Notes: generated by a model not told the origin, from the letters alone. Positions 8,730-17,944 are shown, counted from the first letter of the stretch. The stretch is DNA of 64,000 nt from Burkholderiales bacterium (GCA_020848435.1 JADLAC010000029.1:1-64000), one strand, 5' to 3'. Translations and numbers: made by a program.

Positions 8730-9296
8730 ATGCGATGCCACAACGCCCAGCCTGCTTTCGCCGGCCTGCTGCTGATCGCCATTGCGCTGGCGACAGCGTG
8801 CACGCACCTGGGCTTGCAGCAGCGCGAGGTGTTCGTCTCCGCCGACAAGCTGAGCGAGGCGCTCGCCAAGCGATTGAGCATCGAAAGAAAGCTGCTCGAT
8901 GTATTCACCGTTCGCATCGCGCAGCCGAAAGTGACGCTGGAGCCTGGGTCGCAGCGGCTACGCGTGGACTTCGATCTGAGCCTCGGCCATCCCTTTTCCA
9001 CCCGGCCCATGAGCGGGCGCGCCGGGATCTCGGGCGCATTGGGCTACGACGCGGCCTCGCGCAGCGTCATGCTGCTGGAGCCGAAGGTCGAGCGATTCGA
9101 AATCGAGGGTACACCGCCGGCAGTGCGCGATCCGCTCGGCCGCCTGGGCGCCGCGCTCGGCGCCGAATTGCTCGGCAAGTACCCGCTGCTCACCTTGCAG
9201 CCGCGCGATCTGACCGCCTATGGCCGCGAGTACCGCGTGCTCGGTTTCGAAGTGCTCGAGAAGGGCATCCAAGTCGTGCTGCGCGCCAAGGACTGA
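8730..9296 (+). CDS. DUF1439 (YceB-like) lipoprotein
   Basis: A 188-residue exported protein. A signal peptide of about 20 hydrophobic residues ends in the lipobox LATAC, with the lipidated cysteine at residue 24. The rest is a soluble beta-rich domain with regular hydrophobic alternation (VTLEPGSQRLRVDFDLSLG), matching the DUF1439/YceB lipoproteins of unknown function. The start at 8730 follows a purine-rich AAGGAGCGAGGAAG. It is divergent from ttcA with a 140-base gap and followed by tandem repeats. Confidence 0.75.
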   Translation: MRCHNAQPAFAGLLLIAIALATACTHLGLQQREVFVSADKLSEALAKRLSIERKLLDVFTVRIAQPKVTLEPGSQRLRVDFDLSLGHPFSTRPMSGRAGISGALGYDAASRSVMLLEPKVERFEIEGTPPAVRDPLGRLGAALGAELLGKYPLLTLQPRDLTAYGREYRVLGFEVLEKGIQVVLRAKD

Positions 9297-9417
9297 CCCG
9301 GTCTTCTCATCCGGCCGGGCCGGTGCGCGCAGTCGATTGACTCGGATCCGTTCATCCGGCCGGATCAGATTCCTCGGTCGATCGAACCCGGATCCGTTCC
9401 TCGGGCCGGGTCAGATC
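9297..9417. repeat. Three imperfect tandem repeats of about 40-45 bp
   Basis: Units begin near 9299, 9341 and 9386. The shared core is a GGATCCGTTC(A/C)TC-type block followed by a GGCCGG palindrome and TCAGAT. The second and third units are most alike; the first is diverged. Short palindromes (ACCCGG with CCGGGT in the last unit) suggest hairpins. The array fills the gap between two convergent genes and may serve as a bidirectional terminator. No T-run is present. Confidence 0.6.
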
Positions 9418-10377
9418 TCAATCCAGCCGCGCCCCCGCCTTGCGCACGACTTCGCCGAGCCGGGCCTGTTCCTTGCCCATGTAGGCGGCGAACTCGGCCC
9501 CGGGCATGAGCGATATTTCGAGGCCGAGGCGCTGGATGCGCTCGCGGTTCTCGGGCGCTTGCACGATCTTCGTCACCTCGGCGCCGAGCCGGTTGACGAT
9601 ATCGGCCGGCATGCCGGCCGGTCCCGCGAGGCCGATCCAGGAAATGAGCTCGAAGCCTTTCACGCCGGCTTCGTCCACGGTTGGAATATCGGCCGCGGCT
9701 TGGATTCGCTTGGCCGTCGTGATCCCCAAGGCCCGCAGCCGCCCTGCCGCCACTTGCGGAATGGCGGCCGAGGCGACGACGAACATGACGGGAATCTGCC
9801 CGCCGAGCAGGTCGGCTTGCGCTTGCGCGGCAGCCTTGTAGGGCACGTGCACCAGGTCGATGCCCGTCATGGTCTTGAGCAGCTCCGTGGCGAGGTGCGC
9901 CGGGCTGCCGTTGCTGGGCGAGCCGTAGTTGAGCTGTCCCGGCCGGGACTTGGCGAACGCGATGAGCTCCTTCAGGTTCTTCACCGGCAGCGAAGGATGG
10001 ACGGTGAGTATGAACGGCGCGAACGCGACCCGCACCACCGGCGTGAAATCCTTCAGCGTATCGAACGGAAGCTTCGAGTAGAGGCTCGCATTGACCACGT
10101 GATTGGCCGCGATCATGATCAGCATGTGACCGTCGGGCGGGGCTTTGGCAACGGCCGCTGACGCGGGTATGCCATTGGCGCCGGGCTGATTGTCGACCAC
10201 CACCTGCTGGCGCAGGCTCTCGCTCAAGCGCTGCGCGATCAGGCGCGCGAGCGCGTCGGTCGCGCTGCCGGTCGAATACGGCACGATCAGGCGCACCGGC
10301 TTGCTCGGATAGGTTTGCGCGAATACTGGCAGCCCCAGCACGGCGGCGAGGGCGAAGGCGAGCAGCGTGCGGATCAT
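9418..10377 (-). CDS. Bug/TctC family tricarboxylate-type solute-binding protein (copy 1)
   Basis: A 319-residue periplasmic receptor of the Bug (TctC) family. A signal peptide ends near LPVFAQ at residues 16-21. The family opening YPSKPVRLIVPYSTGSATD follows at 23-41, and the DNQPGANG-type motif is near 62-69. Later landmarks are LNYGSPSNGSPAHL and VHVPYKA. Such receptors bind carboxylates or other small organics, but the ligand cannot be predicted. Its ATG overlaps the soxG stop (ATGA), so it is the last gene of the sarcosine oxidase operon. No TctA/TctB membrane partners are present. Confidence 0.9.
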   Translation of the reverse strand: MIRTLLAFALAAVLGLPVFAQTYPSKPVRLIVPYSTGSATDALARLIAQRLSESLRQQVVVDNQPGANGIPASAAVAKAPPDGHMLIMIAANHVVNASLYSKLPFDTLKDFTPVVRVAFAPFILTVHPSLPVKNLKELIAFAKSRPGQLNYGSPSNGSPAHLATELLKTMTGIDLVHVPYKAAAQAQADLLGGQIPVMFVVASAAIPQVAAGRLRALGITTAKRIQAAADIPTVDEAGVKGFELISWIGLAGPAGMPADIVNRLGAEVTKIVQAPENRERIQRLGLEISLMPGAEFAAYMGKEQARLGEVVRKAGARLD

Positions 10378-11033
10378 GCGGGTCTCCTCGAAAGGTCAGC
10401 GGTACCATCATAGATGCTTGGCGGCGCGGCCGGCGTTGATATGCCGGGCATGTATTCGAGCATGGCATCGCAGAGCCAGCGCCAAAGATAGTCCGCGTAG
10501 CTTCGGTCCACCATGACGCGGAATGCGCGTTCTCGGCCCTCCACGTAGGGCCAGAGCAGGACGCGCGCCTTGGCGAGCAGCGTGCGGGCGCACTGGCCGG
10601 GGGCGAATAGAGCCGGATGCAGGTCCAGCGGGCAACCCTTGCGCAGGACGTCTTCCGCGCGCGCGCCGTGCAAGTCGAGGCCGCAGTAGCTGTCGCTCAC
10701 GTCGGTGAGCACGATGAAGTGCTCGTCTGCCAGGTCGCGCAGCGCCGCGAGCCCCGTGTCGCCGGCGCCGTGGCCGAGATCGATGAGCCATTGGTCGGGC
10801 GCGAGCCATGCAAGCGTCCCGGCGCCGAATCTGCGCGTGGTATTGCACACCGGCAACGCGACCCCGAGGGCATGCTCCACGGCCTCGATCGCGGCGCGCT
10901 CGTCCGCACGCACGCGCAGCTCGTAATAGTGCGCAGAAGGCGCGACCGCCATACGCACGCTCGCCTCGGCGGCCGCGAGGCTCGGCGCGCGCAGGTGGGC
11001 AAGCGCCCCGCGGATTGCCAGTGCCTCAGCCAT
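10374..11033 (-). CDS. soxG: Sarcosine oxidase gamma subunit
   Basis: Gamma subunit of heterotetrameric sarcosine oxidase, which demethylates sarcosine to glycine and formaldehyde or methylene-THF with H2O2. The 219-residue length is typical. Family-like features are the WLAPDQWLID segment near 75-84, the VLTDVSDSYCGLDLHG run near 107-122 and RSYADYLWRWLCDAM near 177-191. The start overlaps the end of soxA by 8 bases, and the stop overlaps the Bug receptor start by 4. Function is inferred mainly from the intact soxBDAG order. Confidence 0.88.
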   Translation of the reverse strand: MAEALAIRGALAHLRAPSLAAAEASVRMAVAPSAHYYELRVRADERAAIEAVEHALGVALPVCNTTRRFGAGTLAWLAPDQWLIDLGHGAGDTGLAALRDLADEHFIVLTDVSDSYCGLDLHGARAEDVLRKGCPLDLHPALFAPGQCARTLLAKARVLLWPYVEGRERAFRVMVDRSYADYLWRWLCDAMLEYMPGISTPAAPPSIYDGTADLSRRPA

Positions 11034-14000
11034 GCAGCCTGCTGCCTTCGGGATCGTAGAACCGCGGCGAGCACAGGCGCGCTGCCCGCGGCGTACCTCG
11101 ATCGATGACGCTCACCGCCTCGCCCAGGCGAGCGAGCCCGTCGCTGACCATCGCCAAGGCAATGGATCGGCCGAGCGTGGGACTCGAATAGCTCGAGGTG
11201 ACGCGGCCGATGGCGGCGGCAGGCCCGTGCTGCCGCGAGGTTGCTCCCGAGGCCGCGACGATGGGGCTGCCTTCGGCGACCACGATGCCGGGATCATCGC
11301 TCTCGAGGCCGACGAATTGCAGCCGGCCGGATCGCTTGAGCTCCGGGCGCGACAGCGAGTGTTTGCCGATGAAGTCGGACTTGGTGCGGCTGATGAGCCA
11401 TTCGGCGCCCAGGTCGCGCGCCGATACGGTGGCGTCGGCATCGTGTCCCACCACGAAAAACCCTTTTTCCGCCCGCAGCACGTGCAAGGCTTCGGTTCCG
11501 ATCGGCTCGATGCCAAGGTCGCTCCCGCGATCCATCAACCGCTGCCACAGCCCGAGGCCGTAGCGGGCCGGAACATAGAGCTCGTAGGCGAGCTCGCCGG
11601 TGAAGCTGACGCGCAACAGCCGCGCCGGCGCCCCCTCGATGCTGCCCTGGTGGATGCTCATGAAAGGGCAGCGCTCGCGCGCCAGGTCGAAGCTCGTCTC
11701 CAGGCGCTCCAGCAGCACGCGAGCGCGCGGCCCGCTCACGAGAATCCCGGCCCATTGCGTGGTCACCGGTACGGCGAATACCCGCCACCGCGGCCACTCG
11801 CACTGGAGCCACTCTTCGATCCAGTCCGCCACGGCGTCCGCGTGACCGGAGGTCGTGGTCATGAAGTAGCGATCCGCGCCGAGCCGCGACGTGGTGCCGT
11901 CGTCGAACACCATGCCGTCGTCTTTGAGCATGAGCCCATAGCGCGCACGGCCCGGCTTGAGCGTGGAAAAGTCGTTGGTATAGAGCATATCGAGCAGGCG
12001 CACGGCATCGGGACCGTGGATGTCGAGCTTGCCCAGCGTCGAGACGTCGCACAGCGTCACGGCGTTGCGGGCGGCGATGCACTCGCGCCGCACGGCGGCG
12101 GCGAACGATTCAGCCGCGCGCGGGTAACAGGCCGGACGCCGCCAGGCGCCCACCGGTTCCATCAGCGCCGCATGCGCTTCGTGCCAATCGCTGATCGGCG
12201 TGCGCCGCAAGGGCTCGTAGAGCGCGCCGATATCGCGCCCGGCCATGGCGCCGAATGCAATCGGCACATAGGGCGGACGAAAGGTCGTCGTGGGGAGTTG
12301 CTCGAGCACCAGCCCCTGCGCCGTCGCCAACACCGCCAGCGCGTTGATGTTGCCCGTGCGGCCTTGATCGACGCCCATGCCGGCCGTCGTATAGCGCTTG
12401 GCAAGCTCGGGTGCGCCGTAGCCCTCGTGACTTGCGAGAGCAAGATCCGCCGCCGACACGTCGTTCAGGATGTCGACGAAGATGTTCTTGCGGGCTGAAC
12501 GCGCGAGCGAGGGCAGCTCGCGCACCGGCGCCGGGTTGCTGGAACGTCTCGGCGCGGCAGGCGGCGGCGAAACGGGGCCGCTGCCGTGGCCGCATTCGAA
12601 CGCGGCCTGGCTGCCGGCAGCCTCGCCTTGCGCGATGCCGTCGAGCAGGGAGAAAGTTCCGGCGCATGCCCCGGCGGAGCGCTCCTGCTGCGCCGATTGC
12701 GCCGGAACATACGCCTGGATGGCCGGCTCGAAGCGCAGCTTGCCGCCCGACTGGGAGAAAAGATGGACGGCAGGATTCCAGCCGCCGGCGACGCACACCA
12801 GGTCGCAATCGAACGATCGGGCTGCACCGGCGAGGCGCTCTCCCGAGGCATCGAGCGGCGCGACCAAAGCCGCGCGCACCTTGCGTCCGCCGCGCACGGC
12901 GACCACGGCCGAAGCGCGCAAAATGGGCACACGCGCCTCCAGTGCCGCGTTGATGCCGTCGCTGGTCGCGGGGCGCCGATCGACGGCCGCGACGATCTCG
13001 ATGCCCGCGGCCTGCAAGGCCGCGGCGGCCCGGTAGCCGCTGTCGTTATCGGTGAACAGCACGGCCCGACGCCCCGCTCGCACCGCGTAGCGCTCGGCGT
13101 AGGTCGCGGCCGCGTGGGCGAGCATGACGCCGGGGGTATCGTTGTTGGCGAACAGCAGCGGGCGCTCGAAACTGCCGGTCGCGAGCACCACGCGGCGCGC
13201 GCGCACATGCCATAGGCGTTGCCGCGGGAGCGTGCGCATACGGCTGCCCGGGGCAACGTGATCCTGGACGCGTTCGAGGATGCTGACCAGGTTGTGATCG
13301 TGATAACCGACCGCGCTGGCGCGCGTGAGGATGCGCGCGCGTGCACACGATTCAAGCACGGCGGTTCGCTCGGCCGTCCAGTCGAGCCCGCTGCGCGCGT
13401 CGATCGCGGCATCGAGGTCGAGCAGCGAGCCACCGAGCGCCGCGCGCTCCTCGACCAGCAGGATGCGCGCGCCGGCGCGTGTAGCGGCCGCGGCGGCCGC
13501 CAATCCGGCCGGTCCGGCGCCGATCACCAGGACATCGCAATGGTCGAAACGCCGTTCGTAGCGCTCAAGATCGGGGGCGAGGGGCGCGCGTGCAAGCCCG
13601 GCGGCGTGCCGGATGATGTGCTCGTAACGACCCCAGGCGCGTGCGGGCCACATGAAGGTCTTGTAGTAGAAACCTGCCGGCATTAAAGCCGCGAAGCGAT
13701 CGAGCACCCCGCCCAAATCGAAGCTTGCGTTCGGCCAGCAATTGAGGCTGCGCGCGATGAGCCCGTCGTAGAGCTCGACCTGGGTGGCTGCCGCGCACGG
13801 TATCGCGTGCGCCCCGTGCTCCAGGCTCACCCAGGCATTGGGTTCTTCGGCACCGGCCGAGAAGATGCCGCGAGGGCGATGGCGCTTGAAGCTGCGCCCG
13901 ACGATGTCCACGCCATTGGCGAGCAAAGCCGAGGCCAGCGTATCGCCCGGATGCCCCGTCATCGCGGCGCCGTCGAAGCTGAACCGCAGCGAGCGCGTGC

Positions 14001-14049
14001 GGTCGATGCGCCCGCCTTGCGGCAGTCGCCGGGATTGTGCCGTGCTCAC
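11026..14049 (-). CDS. soxA: Sarcosine oxidase alpha subunit
   Basis: A 1007-residue alpha subunit. The N-terminal region has FSFDGAAMTGHPGDTLASAL, then GRSFKRHRPRGIF. A dinucleotide-binding motif follows (LVIGAGPAGLAAAAAAT, about residue 130-150 of the chosen start). The C-terminal 400 residues are a GcvT-like tetrahydrofolate-binding domain (CDVSTLGKLDIHGPDAVRLL, GELAYELYVP). I chose the GTG at 14049, giving VSTAQSRRL, because it overlaps the soxD stop (GTGA). The frame open from 14133 would run through soxD. Length and domain order match the heterotetrameric enzyme family. Confidence 0.93.
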   Translation of the reverse strand: MSTAQSRRLPQGGRIDRTRSLRFSFDGAAMTGHPGDTLASALLANGVDIVGRSFKRHRPRGIFSAGAEEPNAWVSLEHGAHAIPCAAATQVELYDGLIARSLNCWPNASFDLGGVLDRFAALMPAGFYYKTFMWPARAWGRYEHIIRHAAGLARAPLAPDLERYERRFDHCDVLVIGAGPAGLAAAAAATRAGARILLVEERAALGGSLLDLDAAIDARSGLDWTAERTAVLESCARARILTRASAVGYHDHNLVSILERVQDHVAPGSRMRTLPRQRLWHVRARRVVLATGSFERPLLFANNDTPGVMLAHAAATYAERYAVRAGRRAVLFTDNDSGYRAAAALQAAGIEIVAAVDRRPATSDGINAALEARVPILRASAVVAVRGGRKVRAALVAPLDASGERLAGAARSFDCDLVCVAGGWNPAVHLFSQSGGKLRFEPAIQAYVPAQSAQQERSAGACAGTFSLLDGIAQGEAAGSQAAFECGHGSGPVSPPPAAPRRSSNPAPVRELPSLARSARKNIFVDILNDVSAADLALASHEGYGAPELAKRYTTAGMGVDQGRTGNINALAVLATAQGLVLEQLPTTTFRPPYVPIAFGAMAGRDIGALYEPLRRTPISDWHEAHAALMEPVGAWRRPACYPRAAESFAAAVRRECIAARNAVTLCDVSTLGKLDIHGPDAVRLLDMLYTNDFSTLKPGRARYGLMLKDDGMVFDDGTTSRLGADRYFMTTTSGHADAVADWIEEWLQCEWPRWRVFAVPVTTQWAGILVSGPRARVLLERLETSFDLARERCPFMSIHQGSIEGAPARLLRVSFTGELAYELYVPARYGLGLWQRLMDRGSDLGIEPIGTEALHVLRAEKGFFVVGHDADATVSARDLGAEWLISRTKSDFIGKHSLSRPELKRSGRLQFVGLESDDPGIVVAEGSPIVAASGATSRQHGPAAAIGRVTSSYSSPTLGRSIALAMVSDGLARLGEAVSVIDRGTPRAARLCSPRFYDPEGSRLHG

Positions 14050-14312
14050 GGCGCCGGCGCCTCGCCCATGGGGTACGCCGTGCGGATCTCGTGGCTCGCG
14101 GTGTCGCGCTCGACGTTGAACCAGCGCCGGCACCCTGCCGCGTGAAACCAGCGCTCTCGCTGCGTGCCGTTCGGGTTGGCGCGATAGTACAGATACCGCG
14201 CCCAGCGCGTCGCGTCGGCTTGCGGGCCGGGCCGCTCGAGGTGCGCTTGGCCGCCGCAGGCGAACTCGATTTCGTTACGCTCGCCGCAATGGGGACAAGG
14301 GATCAACAGCAT
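14046..14312 (-). CDS. soxD: Sarcosine oxidase delta subunit
   Basis: A small 88-residue zinc-binding subunit of heterotetrameric sarcosine oxidase. The CPHCGERNEIEF stretch at residues 6-17 provides the first two zinc ligands, and CRRWFNVERDT with a later histidine completes the family pattern. RYLYYRANPNGTQRERWFHA is diagnostic for SoxD. It is separated from soxB by 28 bases and overlaps the soxA GTG by 4. Confidence 0.93.
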   Translation of the reverse strand: MLLIPCPHCGERNEIEFACGGQAHLERPGPQADATRWARYLYYRANPNGTQRERWFHAAGCRRWFNVERDTASHEIRTAYPMGEAPAP

Positions 14313-14340
14313 TGCGGCGTCATTCGCGCAAATCGCGACA

Positions 14341-15588
14341 TCAATGGCTCACGCCGGCGGCGGCGCTTTCGTCGATGAGGGCGCCGCGGGCGAAGCGCTC
14401 CAGTCCGAAGGGCGCGTTCAAAGCGTGCGCCGCGCCGGTCGCGATGGTGTGGGCGAAGACCCAGCCGGAGCCGGGCGTGGCCTTGAATCCGCCGGTGCCC
14501 CAGCCGCAGTTCACGTACAGCTCGCGCACCTCGGTCGGACCGATGATCGGCGACAGGTCGGGCGTCACGTCCACGATGCCGGCCCATTGCCGCAGCAGGC
14601 GCACGCGGCTCAGCACGGGAAAGAGCTCGAGCAGCGCGGCGATGGTCGCTGCGTTGATATGCGCGCTGCCGCGCTGGGCGTAGGAGACATAGCTGTCGCG
14701 GGCGGCGCCGAGCACGAGCTCGCCCTTGTCCGATTGACTCACGTAGCAATGCACGAGGCCCGACATTATGACGGTATCGAGCATCGGCTTGAGCGGCTCG
14801 GACACCATCGCCTGCAATGGATAGCTTTGAATGGGCAGGTGCACACCGGCGGTTTCCATCAACGTGGTGACATGCCCGGCCGCGACCACCGCGACCCGGC
14901 CGGCTTCGATGCAGCCTTGCGCGGTCTCGACACCGACCGCGCGCCCCCGCTCGACCCGGATCGCGCTCACCGGGCAGCTCTGGATGATATCCACGCCCAA
15001 CGCGTCGGCCGCGCGCGCATAGCCCCAAGCGAGCGCGTCGTGGCGGGCGTTGCCGCCGCGCGGCTGAACCATCGCGCCCAGCACCGGATAGCGCAGCTCG
15101 CGCGACAGGTTCAGCAGCGGCACGCGGCGACGCAGCTCGTCCAGCGTCAGCATCTCGGAATCGATGCCGTTCAACTTGAGCGCGCCGACGCGCCGTTCCA
15201 TTTCGGTCAGCTCGTGGCGCGTGAAGGCGAGCGCCACCACGCCGCGCTGGCTGAACATGAGGTTGAAATTGAGCTCCTGGCTCAAGCCTTCCCACAGCTT
15301 GAGCGCATGCTCGTAGAGCGCCGCGCTCGGGTCGAGCAGGTAGTTCGATCGCACCACCGTGGTATTGCGCCCGGTATTGCCGAGGCCGATCGGGCCCTTG
15401 TCGATGACCGCGACGTCGCGGATCCCGTGGCGCTTGGCGAGGTAGTAGGCGGTGGCCAGGCCATGCCCGCCGCCGCCGACGATCACGACGTCGTAGCGCG
15501 TCCTGGGCCGCGGAAAGCGCCAGGCGGGCCGCCAATGGCGTTGGCCGCCGATGGCGTTGCGCAGCAATGCCGCGGCCGAATAGCGCAT
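14341..15588 (-). CDS. soxB: Sarcosine oxidase beta subunit
   Basis: The flavin-carrying beta subunit, 415 residues. A DAO-type FAD motif VVIVGGGGHGLATAYYLAKRHG lies near residues 34-55 (GGGGHG is the glycine-rich core). GNTGRNTTVVRSNYL follows near 69-83, and the C-terminal GWGTGGFKATPGSG closes the FAD site. It is the first sox gene and starts 12 bases after the stop of the metallo-beta-lactamase-fold gene, so the two are probably cotranscribed. The product acts in the cytoplasm with SoxD, SoxA and SoxG. Confidence 0.95.
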   Translation of the reverse strand: MRYSAAALLRNAIGGQRHWRPAWRFPRPRTRYDVVIVGGGGHGLATAYYLAKRHGIRDVAVIDKGPIGLGNTGRNTTVVRSNYLLDPSAALYEHALKLWEGLSQELNFNLMFSQRGVVALAFTRHELTEMERRVGALKLNGIDSEMLTLDELRRRVPLLNLSRELRYPVLGAMVQPRGGNARHDALAWGYARAADALGVDIIQSCPVSAIRVERGRAVGVETAQGCIEAGRVAVVAAGHVTTLMETAGVHLPIQSYPLQAMVSEPLKPMLDTVIMSGLVHCYVSQSDKGELVLGAARDSYVSYAQRGSAHINAATIAALLELFPVLSRVRLLRQWAGIVDVTPDLSPIIGPTEVRELYVNCGWGTGGFKATPGSGWVFAHTIATGAAHALNAPFGLERFARGALIDESAAAGVSH

Positions 15589-15600
15589 CGCTGCGGCTCG

Positions 15601-16488
15601 CTATTCCATGCGCGCGAGCTTGGGCCCCGCGATGGGGATCTGCATGAGGTCCTCGCCCCAGATGATCGGGCCGTCGTAGATGCGGGCCATCTGCTTCAGG
15701 ATGTCTTCACGCACGCCCGGCTGGTCGATCTGCTCCAGCATGTGGGTCAGAACGAGGAGCTTCGCTTGCGCCTGCCGCGCCACGTGCGCGGTATCGATGG
15801 GATTGCCGCAGACCAGCCGATAGATCTCGGTCGGCTCGGTCCCGCTCATGTAGTGATTCATGTGCACGAGCACGTCGGCCCCGCGGGCGAGCTCGACGAT
15901 CCCCGGCGCCACGCCGCCGCTGTCGCCCGAATAGCAGATCGAACCGACAGCGGCATCGATGCGCATGCCGTGGCAGTCGAGATAGGGCTGCACGTGCGAG
16001 GCGGCACCGAAACGCACCTCCCAACCCGCGCCCTTGACGACGTCGCCGGGGCGCACTTCGGTCACCTTGGGCTGCGGCCAGCGGCGCGGCAGCTTGCCCC
16101 CCCGCGCCTCGAAAATATCGATCGATCCCTGGTGGCGGATGCGCGCAGTGAGATCGGGCGCGAACGCGCCCTGCTCGCCGAACAGCCGCTCGACGAAGCT
16201 GCGCGTTCCGGGCGGTCCGTGGATCTCTAGCTCCGGTATGCGATCGGCGCCCATGTCCCAGCGGCTAAGGAACAGGCGTACGAAGTCGGCGCAATGGTCG
16301 TAATGGAGATGACTGAAGAACACGTGCGTCACGTCGGTTGCGCGCTTGCCCGCCTCCAGCAAGCGATGGTGCGATCCGGGACCGTGATCCCAGACCATGA
16401 CATCAGCGTCGATTTCGACCAGGTAGCCCGAGCTCGCGCGCTTGAGCGAGGGCGTCGGCGTACCGGTTCCGAGCAACGTGAGCTTCAT
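15601..16488 (-). CDS. Metallo-beta-lactamase-fold hydrolase
   Basis: A 295-residue MBL-fold protein. The metal motif HLHYDH is at residues 60-65, preceded by the typical LTLLGTGTPTPS start. A DSGG and later HMNHY and LTHML segments supply further ligands, as in ribonuclease Z / arylsulfatase-like and phosphodiesterase-like subgroups. The ATG at 16488 gives MKLTLLGTG; the open frame upstream has no conservation. Being 12 bases before soxB, it is likely the first gene of the sarcosine operon. Its substrate is unknown; a thioester or lactone linked to methylamine catabolism is conceivable but unproven. Confidence 0.8.
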   Translation of the reverse strand: MKLTLLGTGTPTPSLKRASSGYLVEIDADVMVWDHGPGSHHRLLEAGKRATDVTHVFFSHLHYDHCADFVRLFLSRWDMGADRIPELEIHGPPGTRSFVERLFGEQGAFAPDLTARIRHQGSIDIFEARGGKLPRRWPQPKVTEVRPGDVVKGAGWEVRFGAASHVQPYLDCHGMRIDAAVGSICYSGDSGGVAPGIVELARGADVLVHMNHYMSGTEPTEIYRLVCGNPIDTAHVARQAQAKLLVLTHMLEQIDQPGVREDILKQMARIYDGPIIWGEDLMQIPIAGPKLARME

Positions 16489-16594
16489 GACGACTCCATT
16501 GGATTGCACATCGATTCTTGCGGGTGACGGCGAGCGCCAAGCGTGGGCACGCATAGTATATTCAACCCTCGTCCTGTCAAGCGAACCAGCGAGC

Positions 16595-17821
16595 ATGCCT
16601 GCAAGCGTCGATTTTCGCGCCGTGCGCTCGGCCGCGCGGCGCATCAAGCGGCACGTCTTGGATACGCCGCTGCTGTTGTCGCGCACGCTGTCGCAGATCC
16701 ACGGCTGCGAGATCTGGCTCAAGTTCGAGAATCTCCAGTTCACCGCCTCGTTCAAGGAGCGCGGGGCCTTGAACAAGCTGTTGCAGTTGCAGCCCGCGCA
16801 GCTCGCGCGCGGCGTGCTCGCGGTTTCGGCCGGCAACCATGCGCAAGGCGTCGCCTATCACGCGCAGCGGCTCGGCGCGCGGGCATGCATCGTCATGCCG
16901 CTCGCCACGGCGCACGTCAAGGTAGAGCGCACGCGCGATTTCGGCGCCGAGGTCATCCTGCACGGGGAATCGTTCGATGCGGCGCGCGAGCACGGGGTTC
17001 GGCTCGCGGCCGAGCGCGCCATGACCTTCATCCATCCCTACGACGACCCGGCCGTGATTGCCGGACAAGGCACGATCGGCATCGAGATGTTGCGCGCCGC
17101 GCCGCAGCTCGATCTGCTGCTGGTGCCGATCGGCGGCGGTGGCCTGATTTCCGGCGTCGCGATCGCGGCCAAGGCGCTCAAGCCGCGGATCGAAGTCGTG
17201 GGCGTGGAGACGACATCCTATCCTGCCGCCTGGGCGGCGTTGTCGAAGCGCAAGCCGCGCTTTCGCCATTCGACCGTTGCCGACGGCATCGCGGTTCGCC
17301 AGCTCGGAGCCCTGACCCTGCCCCTGATCCGCCGCCACGTCGACGACGTGGTGCTCGTTGCGGAAAGCGCGATCGAGCAGGCGATCGTCGCGCTGCTGGA
17401 GATCGAAAAAACCGTCGCCGAGGGCGCGGGAGCCGCGGGGCTCGCGGCGATCGCCTGTCATCCGCGGCGCTTCGCCGGCAAGCGCGTCGGCGTCGTGCTC
17501 TCGGGCGGCAATATCGATACGCTGCTCCTGACGCAGATCCTGCGTCGCGTGCTCGCCCGCGGCCGGCGGCTGGTGCGCTTCGCGATACGATTGCCCGACC
17601 GGCCCGGCGCGCTCGCCCGAGTCAGCGCGGTGCTCGGCGAGCTGGATGCGAACATCGAGGCGATCGAGCATCAGCGCACGTTCAGCTCGGCGCCGCTGAA
17701 AACGCCGGAAGTGGAATTCACCGTGCAGACGCGCGGCTCGGCGCATGTGCGCGCGATCGTGCGAACGTTGCGACGGGCAGGCTTCGCGGTGCGCCCGGCG
17801 CACGACATCGCCTTGCCCTGA
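16595..17821 (+). CDS. ilvA: Threonine dehydratase (short, ACT-containing form)
   Basis: PLP enzyme deaminating threonine (or serine) to 2-oxobutyrate. The 408-residue protein has the Schiff-base lysine in FTASFKERGAL (K54), the phosphate-binding PIGGGGLISG loop near 180, and a single C-terminal ACT domain beginning FAIRLPDRPGALARV. That is the short form usual for TdcB-like or degradative enzymes; long IlvA has two ACT-like domains. I therefore cannot tell biosynthetic from catabolic use. The ATG at 16595 puts the first conserved residues 10 codons in. Divergent from the MBL gene. Confidence 0.85.
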   Translation: MPASVDFRAVRSAARRIKRHVLDTPLLLSRTLSQIHGCEIWLKFENLQFTASFKERGALNKLLQLQPAQLARGVLAVSAGNHAQGVAYHAQRLGARACIVMPLATAHVKVERTRDFGAEVILHGESFDAAREHGVRLAAERAMTFIHPYDDPAVIAGQGTIGIEMLRAAPQLDLLLVPIGGGGLISGVAIAAKALKPRIEVVGVETTSYPAAWAALSKRKPRFRHSTVADGIAVRQLGALTLPLIRRHVDDVVLVAESAIEQAIVALLEIEKTVAEGAGAAGLAAIACHPRRFAGKRVGVVLSGGNIDTLLLTQILRRVLARGRRLVRFAIRLPDRPGALARVSAVLGELDANIEAIEHQRTFSSAPLKTPEVEFTVQTRGSAHVRAIVRTLRRAGFAVRPAHDIALP

Positions 17822-17872
17822 GCTGGCGGCCACCGATGCGCTGCACGGCACGCCGCGCTCAGTCCCGCGAGC

Positions 17873-17925
17873 AGTGGATCCTTGGCGTCGGGTCGCTCCG
17901 CGACGAACCTCGGACTCGAGCCACT
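17873..17925. repeat. Dispersed repeat family B, copy 1
   Basis: An intergenic repeat with inverted ends AGTGG (17873-17877) and CCACT (17921-17925). The 18-base core GCGACGAACCTCGGACTC (17900-17917) is identical to the core at 45642-45659. It lies between the convergent ilvA and MFS genes. Confidence 0.55.
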
Positions 17926-17944
17926 ACCGTCGATGCACGGCGGC

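Noticed and set aside
10374..15588. The sox genes as a sulfur-oxidation (soxABXYZ) cluster
   Set aside because: The proteins match sarcosine oxidase subunits beta, delta, alpha and gamma (flavin and folate domains), not thiosulfate-oxidising Sox proteins.
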